The translations under genes were made by a program, and so were the position numbers. This document shows positions 13,219-25,049 of a stretch of 64,000 nt of DNA, piece after piece (position 1 is the first letter of the stretch; the number at the start of each line of letters is the position of its first letter). Source of the stretch: Tamarix chinensis (lineage: Eukaryota; Streptophyta; Magnoliopsida; Caryophyllales; Tamaricaceae); assembly GCA_030549775.1 (NCBI GenBank), contig CM060172.1, positions 54,239,942 through 54,303,941 of the forward strand. The letters are read 5' to 3'. The notes beneath the pieces were generated by a model. That model was given only the letters and a program-made list of their open reading frames with translations. It ran no database searches and was not told where the DNA came from.

Positions 13219-13390
13219 GCTAATTTTCTTACGATCTTGCGTCGTTTATTGTCGGTTTCCGGCATTTTTGTTATTCTCGATTTCGAGGATTTAAATCGGG
13301 CAGTCCCGATTACCCTATCCCTATTCCTGTTCGGTTGTTCTTGCAATTTTTTTGTAATTTTACTGAACTCCACTTGGAGTTCGTTTCAGC

Positions 13391-13402
13391 TGGTATCAGA
13401 GC
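13391..13402 (+). other. Primer-binding site (tRNA-iMet type)
   Basis: TGGTATCAGAGC two bases after the LTR end. This is complementary to the 3' end of plant initiator methionine tRNA, which primes minus-strand DNA synthesis. Confidence 0.95.
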
Positions 13403-14072
13403 ATCGATCTGCTTCGCTCATCTCTGGATTACAATTTTTTTTCTTTTTTTTTTATATTCGAAAATCGTTCGGATCTGGGTATGTTTAGCGTCGATTTTTT
13501 TTTGTTTGAATGTTTTCATTGCAGCATCAAGCTCGTGTCTTTAAGTTCTGTCTTTAATTCCAGTGTCGATGTCATATTTTGTTTAAATTCTGTCTTGAAT
13601 TCGAGTCGCAATTTCTGTGTTTCAATTCTATTCCTGATTTGAGTCGGACGAATTAATCGTGCATTTCCAATATCAATTGTATGTGTTTGATTTTCCTGCC
13701 GTGTTAAGTTCGAAAGATTGGTGTTTTCTTCTGTCCAAACAGCACCCTGTTTGGATTGTCTGGTGTCGACCTTGTTTCGTATTTTCATAATTTTGCCGTG
13801 TTAATTTTATTTTATTTTATTATTATTTTAAAAAAATATTTTTGATATCACCTAGTAATCCGAACTTGATACCAAAATTAATTTGGTATCCAGAAATGGG
13901 GCAGGATATCGGGTATTAGGCGGCGATTCGATATTCCATATCGTTTAAGCCACCAGCTCGGAAAACCGCCCTATCGAACAGTCACGGGCTAAAAGCCCAA
14001 CACTCTAATCACCTACTACGTAGGTAATACCAATCGATCGTGTGACAATTTAATACAGATAAACGGATTGAA
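13403..14072 (+). other. Untranslated leader of the gypsy element
   Basis: Between primer-binding site and gag start. T-rich, with no ORF above 90 codons on the sense strand. An in-frame stop at 14043-14045 fixes 14073 as the first ATG of the gag-pol frame. Confidence 0.7.
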
Positions 14073-17000
14073 ATGAATTCCCGAACCGGACATGCAATGT
14101 CAGGACACGTGTCGGAAGGATCCGATAGTAACTCAAACCCTATTTCCGCACAACTACGTACCCTAATAGAAAGACTGGATCGGATTGAACAAACAATTAA
14201 TAATACAACCGAACCTATCCAGTCACCCCAGCCAAACAGACATCCAAGGAACTTCCACCCTGAGCCAGATATTTTCTCATCCGACGGCTCATCAGCCCAA
14301 GAACATGCTAGGATGGGACATCGACCTCGCCGACATCCAAGACAGTACGATCGGGAGGACCGGAATCTAAATAATATCAAATTAACGATCCCAGCATTTA
14401 GTGGAAAAAACGACCCTGACGCATACTTGGATTGGGAAAGAAAAATAGAGTTGGTCTTTGACTGCTACAATTATTCAGATGAAAAAAAGATTAAACTCGC
14501 CATTGTTGAGTTCACCGATTATGCCATCAATTGGTGGGATCAGCTTGTTACTAACCGACGCCGAAACCACGAGAGACCGGTAAGAGATTGGAACGAGTTC
14601 AAAGGATTATTACGACGTAGGTTTGTACCTAGCTATTACTATCGAGAACTCTACCAGAAACTACAAAACCTTATCCAAGGCCCTAGAAGAGTTGATGAAT
14701 ATTATAAGGAAATGGAGATCGCAATGATTCGGGCCAACATAATCGAAGATAGAGAGGCGACCATGGCTAGATTCCTTAGTGGACTTAACAAGGAAATAGC
14801 TGATAAACTTGAACTCCAACACTATGTGGATATCGAGGAAATGGTTAGCTTAGCCATCAAGATTGAAAAACAGATCAAAAGGGTCAGGACCTTTAAACCC
14901 CAACCCAACTTCCAAGCCGGCCATTCAAAAAATCATAACTGGAAGCAGCCTCCTAGAAGTGAAGAAAGGTCAAGAGTTCAATTCGACAATAAGGCAAGCC
15001 CTCTTAAGGAAAAGGGTAAGGAACATACAAGTGGTAATTCTAGCAATGGACGTTCAAGAAACATCAAATGCTTCAAATGCTTGGGGCATGGTCATATCGC
15101 GTCCGAATGTCCCAATAGGAAGGTGATGGTGGTTCGGCCCACAGGAGAGGTTGAGTCCGAGGATGATGAGTGTGTTGACCACTCCCCTACTCCTATTGAC
15201 CCCTATGATAGTGACCCTGGCCATGATGAGGTATATGCTTCCGAGGGAGAACTACTCGTCGTACGACGTGCCCTGAACGTACATGCAAAAGTTGATGACG
15301 AGCGAATACAACGTGAGAATATCTTCCATACCAGATGTCGAATCAGTGACAAGTTGTGTAGTTTGATCATTGATAGCGGTAGCTGTGTTAACGCCGCAAG
15401 TGCTAGCCTAATTACCAAATTAGGGTTGAAAGCCACGAAGCACCCTCGACCCTATAAACTACAATGGCTCAACGACACGGGTGAGGTCAAGGTCTACAAG
15501 CAAGTATTACTTGCAATCCAAATTGGGAAATATACGGATGAAGTATTATGTGATGTCATTCCCATGCACGCTAGTCACGTTCTACTTGGGAGACCATGGC
15601 AATTTGATAGGAAAGTAACCCATGATGGGTATAAAAATAGCTACTCCCTTATCAAGGATGACAAAAAGATCACTCTAATGCCGCTATCACCCCAGCAAGT
15701 CCATGATGATCAACTCAAGCTTCAAGCCAAATTCAAGAGCATGAGTGAGGAGATAAGTAAGACCTCAAAATCCAACATGGAAGGCCAGAATAAACCACTA
15801 CGTAACTTTTTCGCCCGAAAAAGAGACATATCTTATGCCTTCTCTGCTAAGTTACCCATCTATATGCTCATGCGTAAAGAATGTTATCATAGTTATTTCA
15901 CTCTACTTGATTCTGTTCCTGATGACATACGCACCTTACTCAATGAATACTCTGAGCTCTTTCCTGAAGAAATTCCACAAGGGTTACCTCCAACTAGAGG
16001 AATCGAACATCAGATTGATTTCGTACCTGGAGCCACCATTCCCAATAGACTTGCATATCAAGCTAACCCTGAGGAAGTAAAAGAACTAAAGAAGCAGATA
16101 ACTGAATTACTTGAAAAGGGGCACATTCGAGAGTCCATGAGTCCTTGTGCTGTTCCGGTGTTACTAGTTCCAAAAAAAGACGGAAGTTGGCGCATGTGTA
16201 TTGACAGTAGGGCTGTTAATAAAATTACCGTCAAATACCGATACCCCATCCCTCGGTTAGATGAAATGCTTGACCAATTGCATGGGTCTATTATATTTTC
16301 AAAAATTGATTTAAAAAGTGGATACCATCAGATTCGCATGAAGGCTGGCGATGAATGGAAAACGGCCTTTAAAACCAAATTTGGACTCTATGAGTGGCTG
16401 GTGATGCCCTTTGGCCTGTCTAATGCACCTAGTACTTTCATGCGACTAATGAATTATGTGCTCAGATACTTTATTGGTAAATTCGTCGTCGTATACTTTG
16501 ACGACATCCTTATATATAGCAAGTCTTATGAGGAACACTTTGATCATCTACGATCTGTCCTTGAGGTGTTTAAGATCGAGAAATTATATGCCAACCTCTC
16601 CAAGAGCAGATTCTGTTTAGAAAGTGTTGTGTTTCTGGGATTTTTAATAGGCAAGGATGGAATATCCGTTGATGATGAAAAGGTGAAGGCCATACGAGAC
16701 TGGCCCGTGCCCCAGTCTATTACAGAAGTAAGAAGCTTCCATGGCTTATGTAGCTTCTACCGGAGATTTGTGCGTAACTTCAGCACTATAGCCGCTCCCC
16801 TCACCTCTGTTATAAAAAAGGAAGTTGGGTTTAAATGGGAGAAAGAACAGCAGAATGCCTTTGACTTATTAAAAGAAAAGCTGACTAATGCCCCCATATT
16901 ATCGCTACCTGATTTCGATAAGGCTTTTGAAATTGACTGTGACGCATCAGGAATAGGTATTGGAGCTGTCTTGTCTCAAGAAGGAAAACCTATTGCCTAC

Positions 17001-18086
17001 TTCAGTGAAAAATTGAGCGGTGCTACCCTTAATTACTCCACCTACGAGAAAGAATTATTTTCCCTAATTAGGGCTTTGGAAACTTGGCAACACTACCTAT
17101 GGTCCAAAGAATTCATCATTCATTCCGACCACCAAGCACTCAAATACCTAAAATCTCAGCATAAGCTAAATCGGAGACAAGCCAAGTGGATTGAATTCCT
17201 TGAGTCCTTCCCATACACGGTTAAGTACAAAAAAGGTGGTGATAATATTGTTGCTGATGCCCTAAGCAGGAGATATACATTGGTTGCTACTTTGGATGCT
17301 CATTTATTAGGGTTTACCTATATTAAAAATCTATATGCAACTGATGATGACTTTTTTGAATTGTTCAAAGCATGCGAAAATACTACCGTCGGAAAATACT
17401 ATCGTCATGAGGGCTTACTTTTTCGTGACAATAGGTTATGCATACCCAGATGCTCTATGCGTGAATTGCTTGTACAAGAAGCCCATAGTGGAGGACTGAT
17501 GGGACACTTCGGCCATCTCAAAACTTTAAGTATCATCAAAGAGCATTTCTATTGGCCCCACCTCAAACGAGATGTGCAAAGATTTTGTGATCAGTGCGTG
17601 ACCTGTAAACATGCTAAATCCACTTCTAAGCCACATGGATTATACACACCTCTTCCCGTCCCCAAGCAACCTTGGGTTGACATTTCCATGGATTTTGTAC
17701 TTGGACTACCCAGGTCTAACAGAGGGAAAGATAGCATCATGGTAGTTGTCGACCGATTCTCTAAAATGGCACATTTTGTTGCTTGCCACCGTACCAATGA
17801 TGCTACCACAATAGCTGATTATTTCTTCCAAAATATTGTGCGCTTACATGGTGTGCCACGTACCATTGTATCCGACAAGGATGTCAAATTTCTCAGCCAC
17901 TTCTGGCGGGTCTTATGGGGAAAATTGGGGACAAAGTTGCTATTTTCTACTACATGCCATCCCCAGACTGACGGCCAAATTGAAGTAGTAAATCGCACTC
18001 TTGGTAACATGCTTCGAGCTATCCTGGATAATAACATTAAGCATTGGGAATCCCACCTACCACATGTGGAGTTCGCATACAATTGA
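14073..18086 (+). CDS. Gag-Pol polyprotein (Ty3/gypsy), ended early by an in-frame TGA
   Basis: The 1337-codon frame encodes the structural and enzymatic proteins of the retrotransposon. Retrotransposon gag domain: about residues 113-270. Zinc knuckle: C333, C336, H341, C346 (CX2CX4HX4C). Aspartic protease: DSG at D434. Reverse transcriptase: about 670-870, with YFDD at 808-811. RNase H: about 945-1065, with first acidic pair D955 and D957. Integrase: zinc region with H1138, C1172 and C1175, then D1207, D1268 and E1304 with a D-35-E spacing. All catalytic residues I checked are present. Gag and pol are in one frame with no frameshift. The frame stops at 18084-18086 inside the integrase, just after the conserved FAYN, where relatives continue with Arg. 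The remainder follows in the same frame at 18087-18671. The product would lack the integrase C-terminal part, so insertion activity is doubtful unless supplied in trans. Confidence 0.95.
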   Translation: MNSRTGHAMSGHVSEGSDSNSNPISAQLRTLIERLDRIEQTINNTTEPIQSPQPNRHPRNFHPEPDIFSSDGSSAQEHARMGHRPRRHPRQYDREDRNLNNIKLTIPAFSGKNDPDAYLDWERKIELVFDCYNYSDEKKIKLAIVEFTDYAINWWDQLVTNRRRNHERPVRDWNEFKGLLRRRFVPSYYYRELYQKLQNLIQGPRRVDEYYKEMEIAMIRANIIEDREATMARFLSGLNKEIADKLELQHYVDIEEMVSLAIKIEKQIKRVRTFKPQPNFQAGHSKNHNWKQPPRSEERSRVQFDNKASPLKEKGKEHTSGNSSNGRSRNIKCFKCLGHGHIASECPNRKVMVVRPTGEVESEDDECVDHSPTPIDPYDSDPGHDEVYASEGELLVVRRALNVHAKVDDERIQRENIFHTRCRISDKLCSLIIDSGSCVNAASASLITKLGLKATKHPRPYKLQWLNDTGEVKVYKQVLLAIQIGKYTDEVLCDVIPMHASHVLLGRPWQFDRKVTHDGYKNSYSLIKDDKKITLMPLSPQQVHDDQLKLQAKFKSMSEEISKTSKSNMEGQNKPLRNFFARKRDISYAFSAKLPIYMLMRKECYHSYFTLLDSVPDDIRTLLNEYSELFPEEIPQGLPPTRGIEHQIDFVPGATIPNRLAYQANPEEVKELKKQITELLEKGHIRESMSPCAVPVLLVPKKDGSWRMCIDSRAVNKITVKYRYPIPRLDEMLDQLHGSIIFSKIDLKSGYHQIRMKAGDEWKTAFKTKFGLYEWLVMPFGLSNAPSTFMRLMNYVLRYFIGKFVVVYFDDILIYSKSYEEHFDHLRSVLEVFKIEKLYANLSKSRFCLESVVFLGFLIGKDGISVDDEKVKAIRDWPVPQSITEVRSFHGLCSFYRRFVRNFSTIAAPLTSVIKKEVGFKWEKEQQNAFDLLKEKLTNAPILSLPDFDKAFEIDCDASGIGIGAVLSQEGKPIAYFSEKLSGATLNYSTYEKELFSLIRALETWQHYLWSKEFIIHSDHQALKYLKSQHKLNRRQAKWIEFLESFPYTVKYKKGGDNIVADALSRRYTLVATLDAHLLGFTYIKNLYATDDDFFELFKACENTTVGKYYRHEGLLFRDNRLCIPRCSMRELLVQEAHSGGLMGHFGHLKTLSIIKEHFYWPHLKRDVQRFCDQCVTCKHAKSTSKPHGLYTPLPVPKQPWVDISMDFVLGLPRSNRGKDSIMVVVDRFSKMAHFVACHRTNDATTIADYFFQNIVRLHGVPRTIVSDKDVKFLSHFWRVLWGKLGTKLLFSTTCHPQTDGQIEVVNRTLGNMLRAILDNNIKHWESHLPHVEFAYN

Positions 18087-18671
18087 ACCATCCACTCCAC
18101 CACCAAAAAGACTCCCTTTGAAATTGTCTACGGGTTTAATCCTCTTTCACCCCTTGATCTTATTCCTTTACCCATAACCGATTATGCTAACTTTGATGCA
18201 GAAAAAAGGGCGCAATCCATAAAATCATTACATGAGTCAGTGGAGAAACAGATAAACCTACGCAATCATCAGATAGCAAGCGCAGCAAACAAACACCGCA
18301 AGAAGATTATATTCGCTCCAGGAGATCTTGTGTGGGTCCATTTATGAAAAGAAAGCTTTCCTACCCAAAGGAAATCCAAACTCGCACAAAGAGGCGACGG
18401 TCCCTTTACCATCTTGGAACGCATTAATGATAATGCTTATAAGATTGATCTTCCAGGAAAATATGGCAATATCAGTGATACTTTTAATGTTTCTGACCTA
18501 TCCCCCTTTTATGATGCAGGTTCGGTTTCGGTGACGAAACCTTTTCAAGAAGGGGAGGATGATGATAACCCAAATACCCTTAGTACCCTTAATAAGAAAA
18601 GCACCAATTATCCTTTAAAAATAATTAATTATATTTATATTATTGTCTTGCAGGATAATCAAGAAAATTGA
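18087..18671 (+). pseudogene. Severed 3' end of the integrase, in frame with gag-pol
   Basis: The reading frame of 14073-18086 continues here without a shift. It encodes the rest of the integrase, including a conserved PFE.VYG.NP segment, the GDLVWVHL motif and a GDGPF (GPY/F-type) module. A second TGA at 18345-18347 lies just after VWVHL, again where relatives usually carry Arg. The frame then stays open through the polypurine tract and 37 codons into the 3' LTR, ending at 18669-18671. No chromodomain is seen. Both stops can be explained by C-to-T change at CGA, the expected decay at methylated CpG. The element is therefore recently inactivated rather than ancient. Confidence 0.85.
18547..18559 (+). 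other. Polypurine tract
   Basis: AAGAAGGGGAGGA directly before the 3' LTR. It primes plus-strand DNA synthesis. It lies within the open reading frame. Confidence 0.9.
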
Positions 18672-19533
18672 CAATCTAAACCAAGCAAGCGGGGAAAAGG
18701 ATTCAAGACGGTGCTATCAAAAATGGGATCCTGTTGCTGAGAAGACATACTCAAGTTTTAAATTATTAGCAAGAATAATGACATTATCGCCAATTAGCAA
18801 AATTCTACTATTATTATTATCGTTGTTTTGTTTATTTAGTTTTATCTTGTAATAAGGGTATTAAGCAGCTAGTTAAGTGGGATTTGCCTAATCCATCATT
18901 AAACCACCTTCAAATTCCCCACATCTTCCTTAATCCTACCACACCCCAAAGCCCACTATTTCTCAACCAAAAAAAAAACAAAAGCCCAAAACCAAAAACG
19001 CACACACGCGTCCCACCCCATTTCCCCGGTTCACAACCCCGTCTCCCCGGTCCACAGCCTTTACTCCATGCCTTCTTTATCAAACCGTTCGGTCCATCAC
19101 CTTCACTCCCGTTCGGTCAAAACAACCTTCACTCCTCACGCAGCCCTTCCCGAGTCGTCTCCTTCCTCTAATCTCGCCTTCTTCGTCGACCACCATTAAT
19201 GGGGATTACCCACCTTTAATTCACTCTACCCGCTCCACCTTTTCGACCGTTGCCCAACGTTCGATTTCCATCTACCCTAGCTAGTTGCTGCCCTATATAA
19301 AGCTTCTATCTTTATGTAAGAAGGACAACTTGGTTCGAATCGATTTCAGCATATGAAATAAAGCTAATTTTCTTACGATCTTGCGTCGTTTATTGTCGGT
19401 TTCCGGCATTTTTGTTATTCTCGATTTCGAGGATTTAAATCGGGCAGTCCCGATTACCCTATCCCTATTCCTGTTCGGTTGTTCTTGCGATTTTTTTTGT
19501 AATTTTGCTGAACTCCACTTGGAGTTCGTTTCA
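18560..19533 (+). repeat. 3' LTR of the gypsy element
   Basis: 974 bp, about 98% identical to 12417-13388 by hand count. TATATAAA at 19294-19301 and AATAAA at 19357-19362. The first 112 bp also encode the last codons of the gag-pol frame. Confidence 0.96.
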
Positions 19534-19538
19534 CCTAG
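19534..19538. repeat. Target site duplication CCTAG, right copy
   Basis: Identical to 12412-12416. Confidence 0.95.
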
Positions 19539-19890
19539 TCTATGACCATCTTGCATGTCTAATGAAGTTATGGTGTTTCTGACTGTCCTAAGGTCCCCTA
19601 AATTTTGAGTTGTACTAGGTTTCAACATTTTCGGAGTTAGTCTCGACTATAAAGTCCATATTCTTTAACCATTCCTTTGAGGAAACTAATTTGAAAACAT
19701 AACAAATGGCTTCAATCTCTACTGTATTGATCTATATGTAATTAGTAGGGCTGGAGAACAAACATTTGAAGGATCCTTTCCAATCTCTCAGTATGCCTAT
19801 GATTGTTACCTTTTGAGAATACCCATTAATCGGCCCATCTACATTCCCTTTTAGGGCACCACGACAAATATGGTGTAGTCATTGCAGACA
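19534..19890 (-). pseudogene. LINE remnant: N-terminal part of RNase H
   Basis: On the minus strand the frame reads a segment with GNVDGPING...GILRDWKGSF, then a V.EIEAI stretch and a FIVETNS stretch. That is the order of the plant LINE RNase H domain (first catalytic Asp in NVDG, then Glu in EIEAI, then an acidic pair where Asp is replaced in FIVETNS). At least four in-frame stops are present, so it is a relic. It joins in frame to the segment at 12350-12411 once the gypsy insertion is removed. Upstream parts of the LINE (endonuclease, reverse transcriptase) are not found next to it; family D sequence begins at about 19878. Confidence 0.65.
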
Positions 19891-20225
19891 CACAATTTAA
19901 ACCCTTTTGTCACCAATTATAGTATTGGTAAAAAAAAGTTGTCATTCTAGCCCAAAGATTGAGGGAGCTTACCTAAATATATCTAACACAAATAATAAAA
20001 TAAAATACTCTAAATCACACAAATAATAATAATTACACAATCATGAGGATTTAAAAATAGAAAATAATAAAAAGAAAATCAAATAAGAAAATAAATATGG
20101 GTTAATGAAAATATGACAAATGTAACAGGGAATCAACTTGCACCACTAAATTAGATCAAGATAAAGCATATAGTTCTTATATTACCTATAAGCCATGACA
20201 AAAAGATCGACCAAGTTATAAGCTA
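19878..20225. repeat. Dispersed repeat family D, fragment
   Basis: Matches the beginning of the copies at 22998 and 59657. Shared landmarks are ACAATTTAAACC, GGTAAA.A.GGGTTGTC-like text, a (A)-rich block, then ACTAAATTAGATCAAGATAAAG and GATCGACCAAGTT. The match stops near 20225. Confidence 0.6.
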
Positions 20226-20825
20226 ATGGAACCCTAGAGGGGTGAATATGGTTATTAAGAATTTTCATGAAAAATTAGAAACATTAACACAAAATATAAA
20301 GTTGTTTGAGAATATAATTTCTCTGCATCCACTACCAAAAAGAGTTTGCCTTTTGGATTTTGAATCTTTCATATATTTTATTGATGATTACTCCTCTTTT
20401 GGTTTATGAGTTTACTATCTCAATGACCTTCTAAGAGCTTATCTATAGTTTAGCCTAGTTATCCTCTCTAGGTTTATAGATCTACAAATTTAGTGACATC
20501 TCTCAAGAATGCTAGGAAACATACAACCTCAATATAATGAGTTTTGAAGAGAGTTGTGTTTAATTACAAAGTATCTCACAAATAATACATATACAAAATG
20601 TAAGGAACAGTTTGTTAGTATAATATAGCTAGGAAGAATAGATTTTATAATTAGAGAACAAATTCTATCTAAGTAGAGTCAGCACGAACACTTTTGAAAA
20701 TTTCTCAGCTTGAGGTGAATATGAAAGTGATTTGTTAAGATTTAATTACAAGTAGGAGTAAATAATTAAGTTGTGTAATTAATGAGAGCTCAAAAAATTG
20801 ATTCTACCTCATAAATGTTAGTTAT
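20226..20825. other. AT-rich host segment of the nested LTRs, no gene
   Basis: Opens with ACCCTAGAGGGGTGAATA, which looks like the edge of another repeat. No ORF and no family assignment. It appears to continue at 30032-30421 and 41906-42470 once later insertions are removed. Confidence 0.4.
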
Positions 20826-22489
20826 TGTAACACCCCCATTTTTCAATACTAAAAAAATTCATTTTGAAACCTTAAGGAAGTGGAAGACTAATAAAAACTT
20901 AGAAAAATGAGGTGTTACCACCACACCTAACATGAGATACGTGCTAGCCACCCATCCCATGTTAGATACAAAGCTGAGAACCAAACCAACCAAAGTTAAT
21001 GTATAGTGTGCTAAAATATGTTATATAAATACTGAAAGAAAGTATATTATATAGTATAAGTCCTTGATGTTCCACCATGTTCAAATACACAAGGGATTTA
21101 TATCAAGTACATGGTCTCGGATTATAGAAACAAAAGTAGGGCATAGCCCTAAACTTAGGTCCATCAAGGACCACTCAAAAGTCTCTAGATTTCCATGCTT
21201 TCATAACCCATGCCCCACATGAGGTTGGCCAACTAATGAATATCCCAAAAAACCTCCACATGACCCTCTACTCGTAGTAATGAGCATGTGGCTAAGAAAA
21301 TGGGCAAATTAGTACGCTTCATTCTGAATAAGCCAAGTTGCATCTTCAATGGAGTCATCGACACACAAAATCCCAACATAATATGAAGGTCATATTAACA
21401 TATTCCATGCACATTTCATATAAAAAGGATATATGCTCTATCATGATCACATCAAGCATAGGAAGCTCATACCATACATGAATCATCATTCTGGACAGTA
21501 TAGCATTACATCATAGACGATAATATACAAGCTACAAGTAAAATGTCTAGCTAATAGTAAAGCATCATTCATCTAGACACATAATTATACGATAGGCCAT
21601 TTCTACGTCCCTAATTTATTAGGTCATTTATACATATCTAAGCCATTATCTCCTTTACCGTTCTTTCCTCTTTACGTTTACCTTTCTATTTAGTCACATT
21701 CTTATTCTAACTTCTTATCCAATTACTCACTCAAATTATTATACAAATATTTGTCTAAGTTATTATCAAGTGATGGATTGTGCACCATCCCCATGGTCTT
21801 ACATACTATAGAAGTCCATCTAATCCAAAAGTCATAAAGTCTGGGTCGAAGCCAAGTAGCCACTAATGCACATAAGTCTGAGCTGAAGCTAAGACCACCT
21901 AAGTAACCCAATCCTTTAGTATCGATACCCCTTAGTACATCATCAGTGTCTAAAATAAGTAAGGCATCGGGATCTACTAGTGTCCCCCTGATGGCAATGT
22001 TTGAAGGCACCAATTAATTCCCAAAGGCAAACTAACCCCTAGTAGCTAATTGATGATCGGGTAACCCGAACCCATACATGACTCGATCATCTTTTGCTTT
22101 AAGTGATTAGTATATTATTCTTGAGGTTACATAATTACATAAGGCTCCTACAATATGTAAATAAGACATTCACATACTTATTCAATCTTAACCATTACCA
22201 TTCCCCAACCATGTGTGGGATTTCCATTAACACTTACTCAATATTAACCACATCCATTAGATTAATCTAGTTTAAGCCAATTTTCAAATTGCATAACCCC
22301 TTAAAAGCCATCAAATTGCATAACCCCACATGGAGTATGCAATAAATTATGATCCATTTAATCCATCCATTAGGTTGTCCATTCATGTCAATAAAGATAT
22401 TTCTTTCATTAATCAATCATAAAGATTCATTAGGCATGGTCTCAAGGCATATCTAAGTCAAAATATCAAAATCATACAATGTGGATGAA

Positions 22490-22740
22490 CCAGTCAAATG
22501 ATTTGTCCTAATTAGTTGATTGATTTTTCCTATCATTCATTCAATTTGGGCCAACCATTAAATTATTTTGGCTCAACCAAAACCAAGGTTTTCTCAAATT
22601 ATTCAATCGGTTTGGCCAAATCAGTCCACTATTTTAGGACCATTTGATTAGTTTTTTGAAATCAGTTGATGGGTTTAAGTAGAGAGCAAACCAAGGTCAC
22701 CACAAACCTATTGATTAATGAATTGGGTCGATTAATCAAT
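22490..22740. repeat. CGATCGGTT motif cluster, split by an insertion
   Basis: Degenerate variants here continue at 28505-28560 after the inserted LTR. Together they equal the uninterrupted cluster at 2490-2800. Confidence 0.55.
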
Positions 22741-22997
22741 TATTCTATGGATAGTTGTAACACCCCCAAAAATCACCATTGGAAAATTTTATTTGTTTTA
22801 AGAAAATCACACACCAAATAGAAGGGAGTACTATTACTAATATTAGTATAAGTCTGACCCCTAGCCAGCCTCATACTAATCACAAGACTAAAAGATCAAT
22901 AACAATATGAAACTATAATAGAAAACGATTAAAATGTGAAAGAGTCTAACATTGAAATACAGAAAATGCTAGAACAAGTAAGAGTTAAATGTGATTG

Positions 22998-24750
22998 TGT
23001 TGTGACCGTAGCCGGCACGTAATTTAAACCCTCTTGTTGTCAATTGTAGCACTGGTAAATAGGGTATCGTTCTAGCCGGGGATTGAGAGGGCTCACCTCT
23101 ATCTAACTAGCTTAAAAATAATTAAAACGAAAAATAAAAATCCTAAATAACGCAGAATAAATAAATAAGAAAAATATTAATGGGGGTTATAAACATAATA
23201 ATAATAAAAGAAATAAATAAAATAAACTAATAATGAAAATAATGAGAAACCGCAGATATGAGAAATATGTTAGGGAAATAAAAATCCACCACTAGACTAG
23301 GTTGTAATATAATATTTATTTCTAATTCATCTTTTAATCGTGAGAATGAGATCGACCAAGTTGCACACCAAAAGCAGGTCTATACACCTTATATTACTTC
23401 CCTTAATTAAATTAATACGACAAAGTGCCAATATTAACCCTATTAAATACTAGCAGTATAGCAGCAACAAGCGGCTCCTATATTTAACTAGATTTAATGC
23501 ATTAAGTGTAAGTGGAAGGCTGTCAATCTAAGTACCCAAACTAGTACAAAAAGCATGTCTAGCTGTATTTCCTTTCCTTGACCCACACGTATCGAAACGT
23601 TTTACCACTTCGGTTAGAATCACAAAACGATTAGGTGAATTGTTATCTAACCTAGCTGCAATTTATACATATAAATTATAGTATATTTAGATGGCCACCT
23701 AGTAAGCAATTAATCCTACATACTGTCACTTATGAGGTACCAGAACAAAGCATGCACCAAATAAACTATACTTGACAGAATTATACATATAAACGATAGC
23801 AATTAACATAGAGTCAAGAAACAATCTCACGAAACAAAGAAAATAAAATTATAAGTCAAACCATAGTCTAGGGTTTCAATTCATTCCCTAACAATAAATA
23901 ATCAGCCACTCATAATTAAAGAATTAATTACACAGAAATATATATATCTAAAATATAAATTAAAAATAAGAGAAAGAAATAACCGGAATTAATTTTGGAT
24001 AAAAGATCAAGAATTTATTCAGATAAAAATTAATTTTATCTTAAATAAATTCTTCCGGTATTAAATTATTCCCCCAATTTTTCTTCCTTCTCGGCCTTGA
24101 TTTCTGTGCAACAATTTTTTTTTCTTCTTTCTCGGCTGACTTCGACGTGTGCTGCCTTGCTGCTGTTCGTCCTTGGTTTTTTGGTTTCCGTGCGGCGTGT
24201 TCCCTCGTCGTCCGAGTTGCTCCCTGTGCCTCGCGTCAGAGACTCAGAGCCTGTGAAGGCTCTCCTCCAGACGCGCCCTACTCTCTATCACTTCTCCTCA
24301 GCGTCGAGCCTTGAAGGCTCTCTCTACGTCCCCGTCCTCCTGCCACACTAATTACTTCTCTCCCTGCCTTCTCTTTTTATTGTGGTGCGTGCGACACCTT
24401 TCCACGTCAGCCCTGCTGACTTCGCATGTTTCTTTCCTGGCTACCTTGCGGCTCGTTTGGTTCGACCGCTGTTTCGTTCCTTGGCCTTTGGGCCTTCGGC
24501 CTTTGGCCGTTGGTCCAAAGGTCGAAATCTTTTTTTTTCTTTTTTTTAATTTTCTTTTATTTAAAAATAAAACCTGCAAAATAAAATTCAATAAATATTA
24601 ATAAATAATATTTTATTCTAAATTTACTTAATTTATATCATTTTAGCTCAAATAATAAAATTTATGCAATTTTTACCACTTAAGCATAAAACAATAATTA
24701 TTCCCCTATATTAGCTAAATAAACTACCAAAAACAATAATTAGGATACCA
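22998..24750. mobile_element. Dispersed repeat family D inside the long LTR
   Basis: Starts at TGTTGTGACCGTAGCCGG and shares with 59657-61705 an ordered series of blocks. These include TAGCACTGGT, GATCGACCAAGTTGCA (23350-23365), CTCCTATATTTAACTAG and AGGTGAATTGTTAT. A pyrimidine-rich, CpG-containing block follows at 24060-24540. It interrupts text of the surrounding LTR that is continuous at 48060 in the other copy. The right border is approximate and no convincing target duplication was found. There is no recognised protein; the open frames in the pyrimidine block look like chance. Confidence 0.55.
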
Positions 24751-25049
24751 AGGCATCACTCTGCCCCGACCGGATCATCGTATGCAGCATAGTCTTCTAA
24801 GGCCTTATCACCTACCTATATAGACTAAAGAGGGGCAACTACTCGTGAAAATTAGCAGCCCCCATAATAAGGGTGATCAGTACACTACGTACTAAGTAAA
24901 GTAACAACATACTCAAGATAGGGCACAACAACACTGAATACAAATATAATGCATATAGTAGAATTTGTTAAATCACTAACCCTTGTCGAATTTTAAGTCA
25001 TTAGTACTATATTAACACATCTCTCGAATTATATCCACATGGGTTCGGG

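Larger units (their letters stand above)
12417..13388 (+). repeat. 5' LTR of the gypsy element
   Basis: 972 bp, TG...CA ends. Compared by hand with 18560-19533 I count about 18 substitutions and two single-base indels (about 98% identity). It contains a TATA box (13150-13157) and AATAAA (13213-13218). Confidence 0.96.
12417..19533 (+). mobile_element. Ty3/gypsy LTR retrotransposon, nearly intact
   Basis: A 7117-bp element with LTRs of 972 and 974 bp, both beginning TGATG and ending TTTCA. It is flanked by a perfect CCTAG duplication. Order: LTR, primer-binding site, about 670-bp leader, gag, protease, reverse transcriptase, RNase H, integrase, polypurine tract, LTR. This pol order (integrase last) defines Ty3/gypsy. 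No chromodomain is recognisable after the integrase. The iMet-type primer site fits chromovirus-like lineages better than Tat/Athila, but the clade is not certain. Two in-frame TGA codons near the end of pol make it non-autonomous as it stands. Confidence 0.97.

Noticed and set aside
24097..24601. Pro/Leu/Ser-rich frames resembling a secreted or membrane protein
   Set aside because: They fall in the pyrimidine-rich block of repeat family D, with competing frames on both strands and no known domain.
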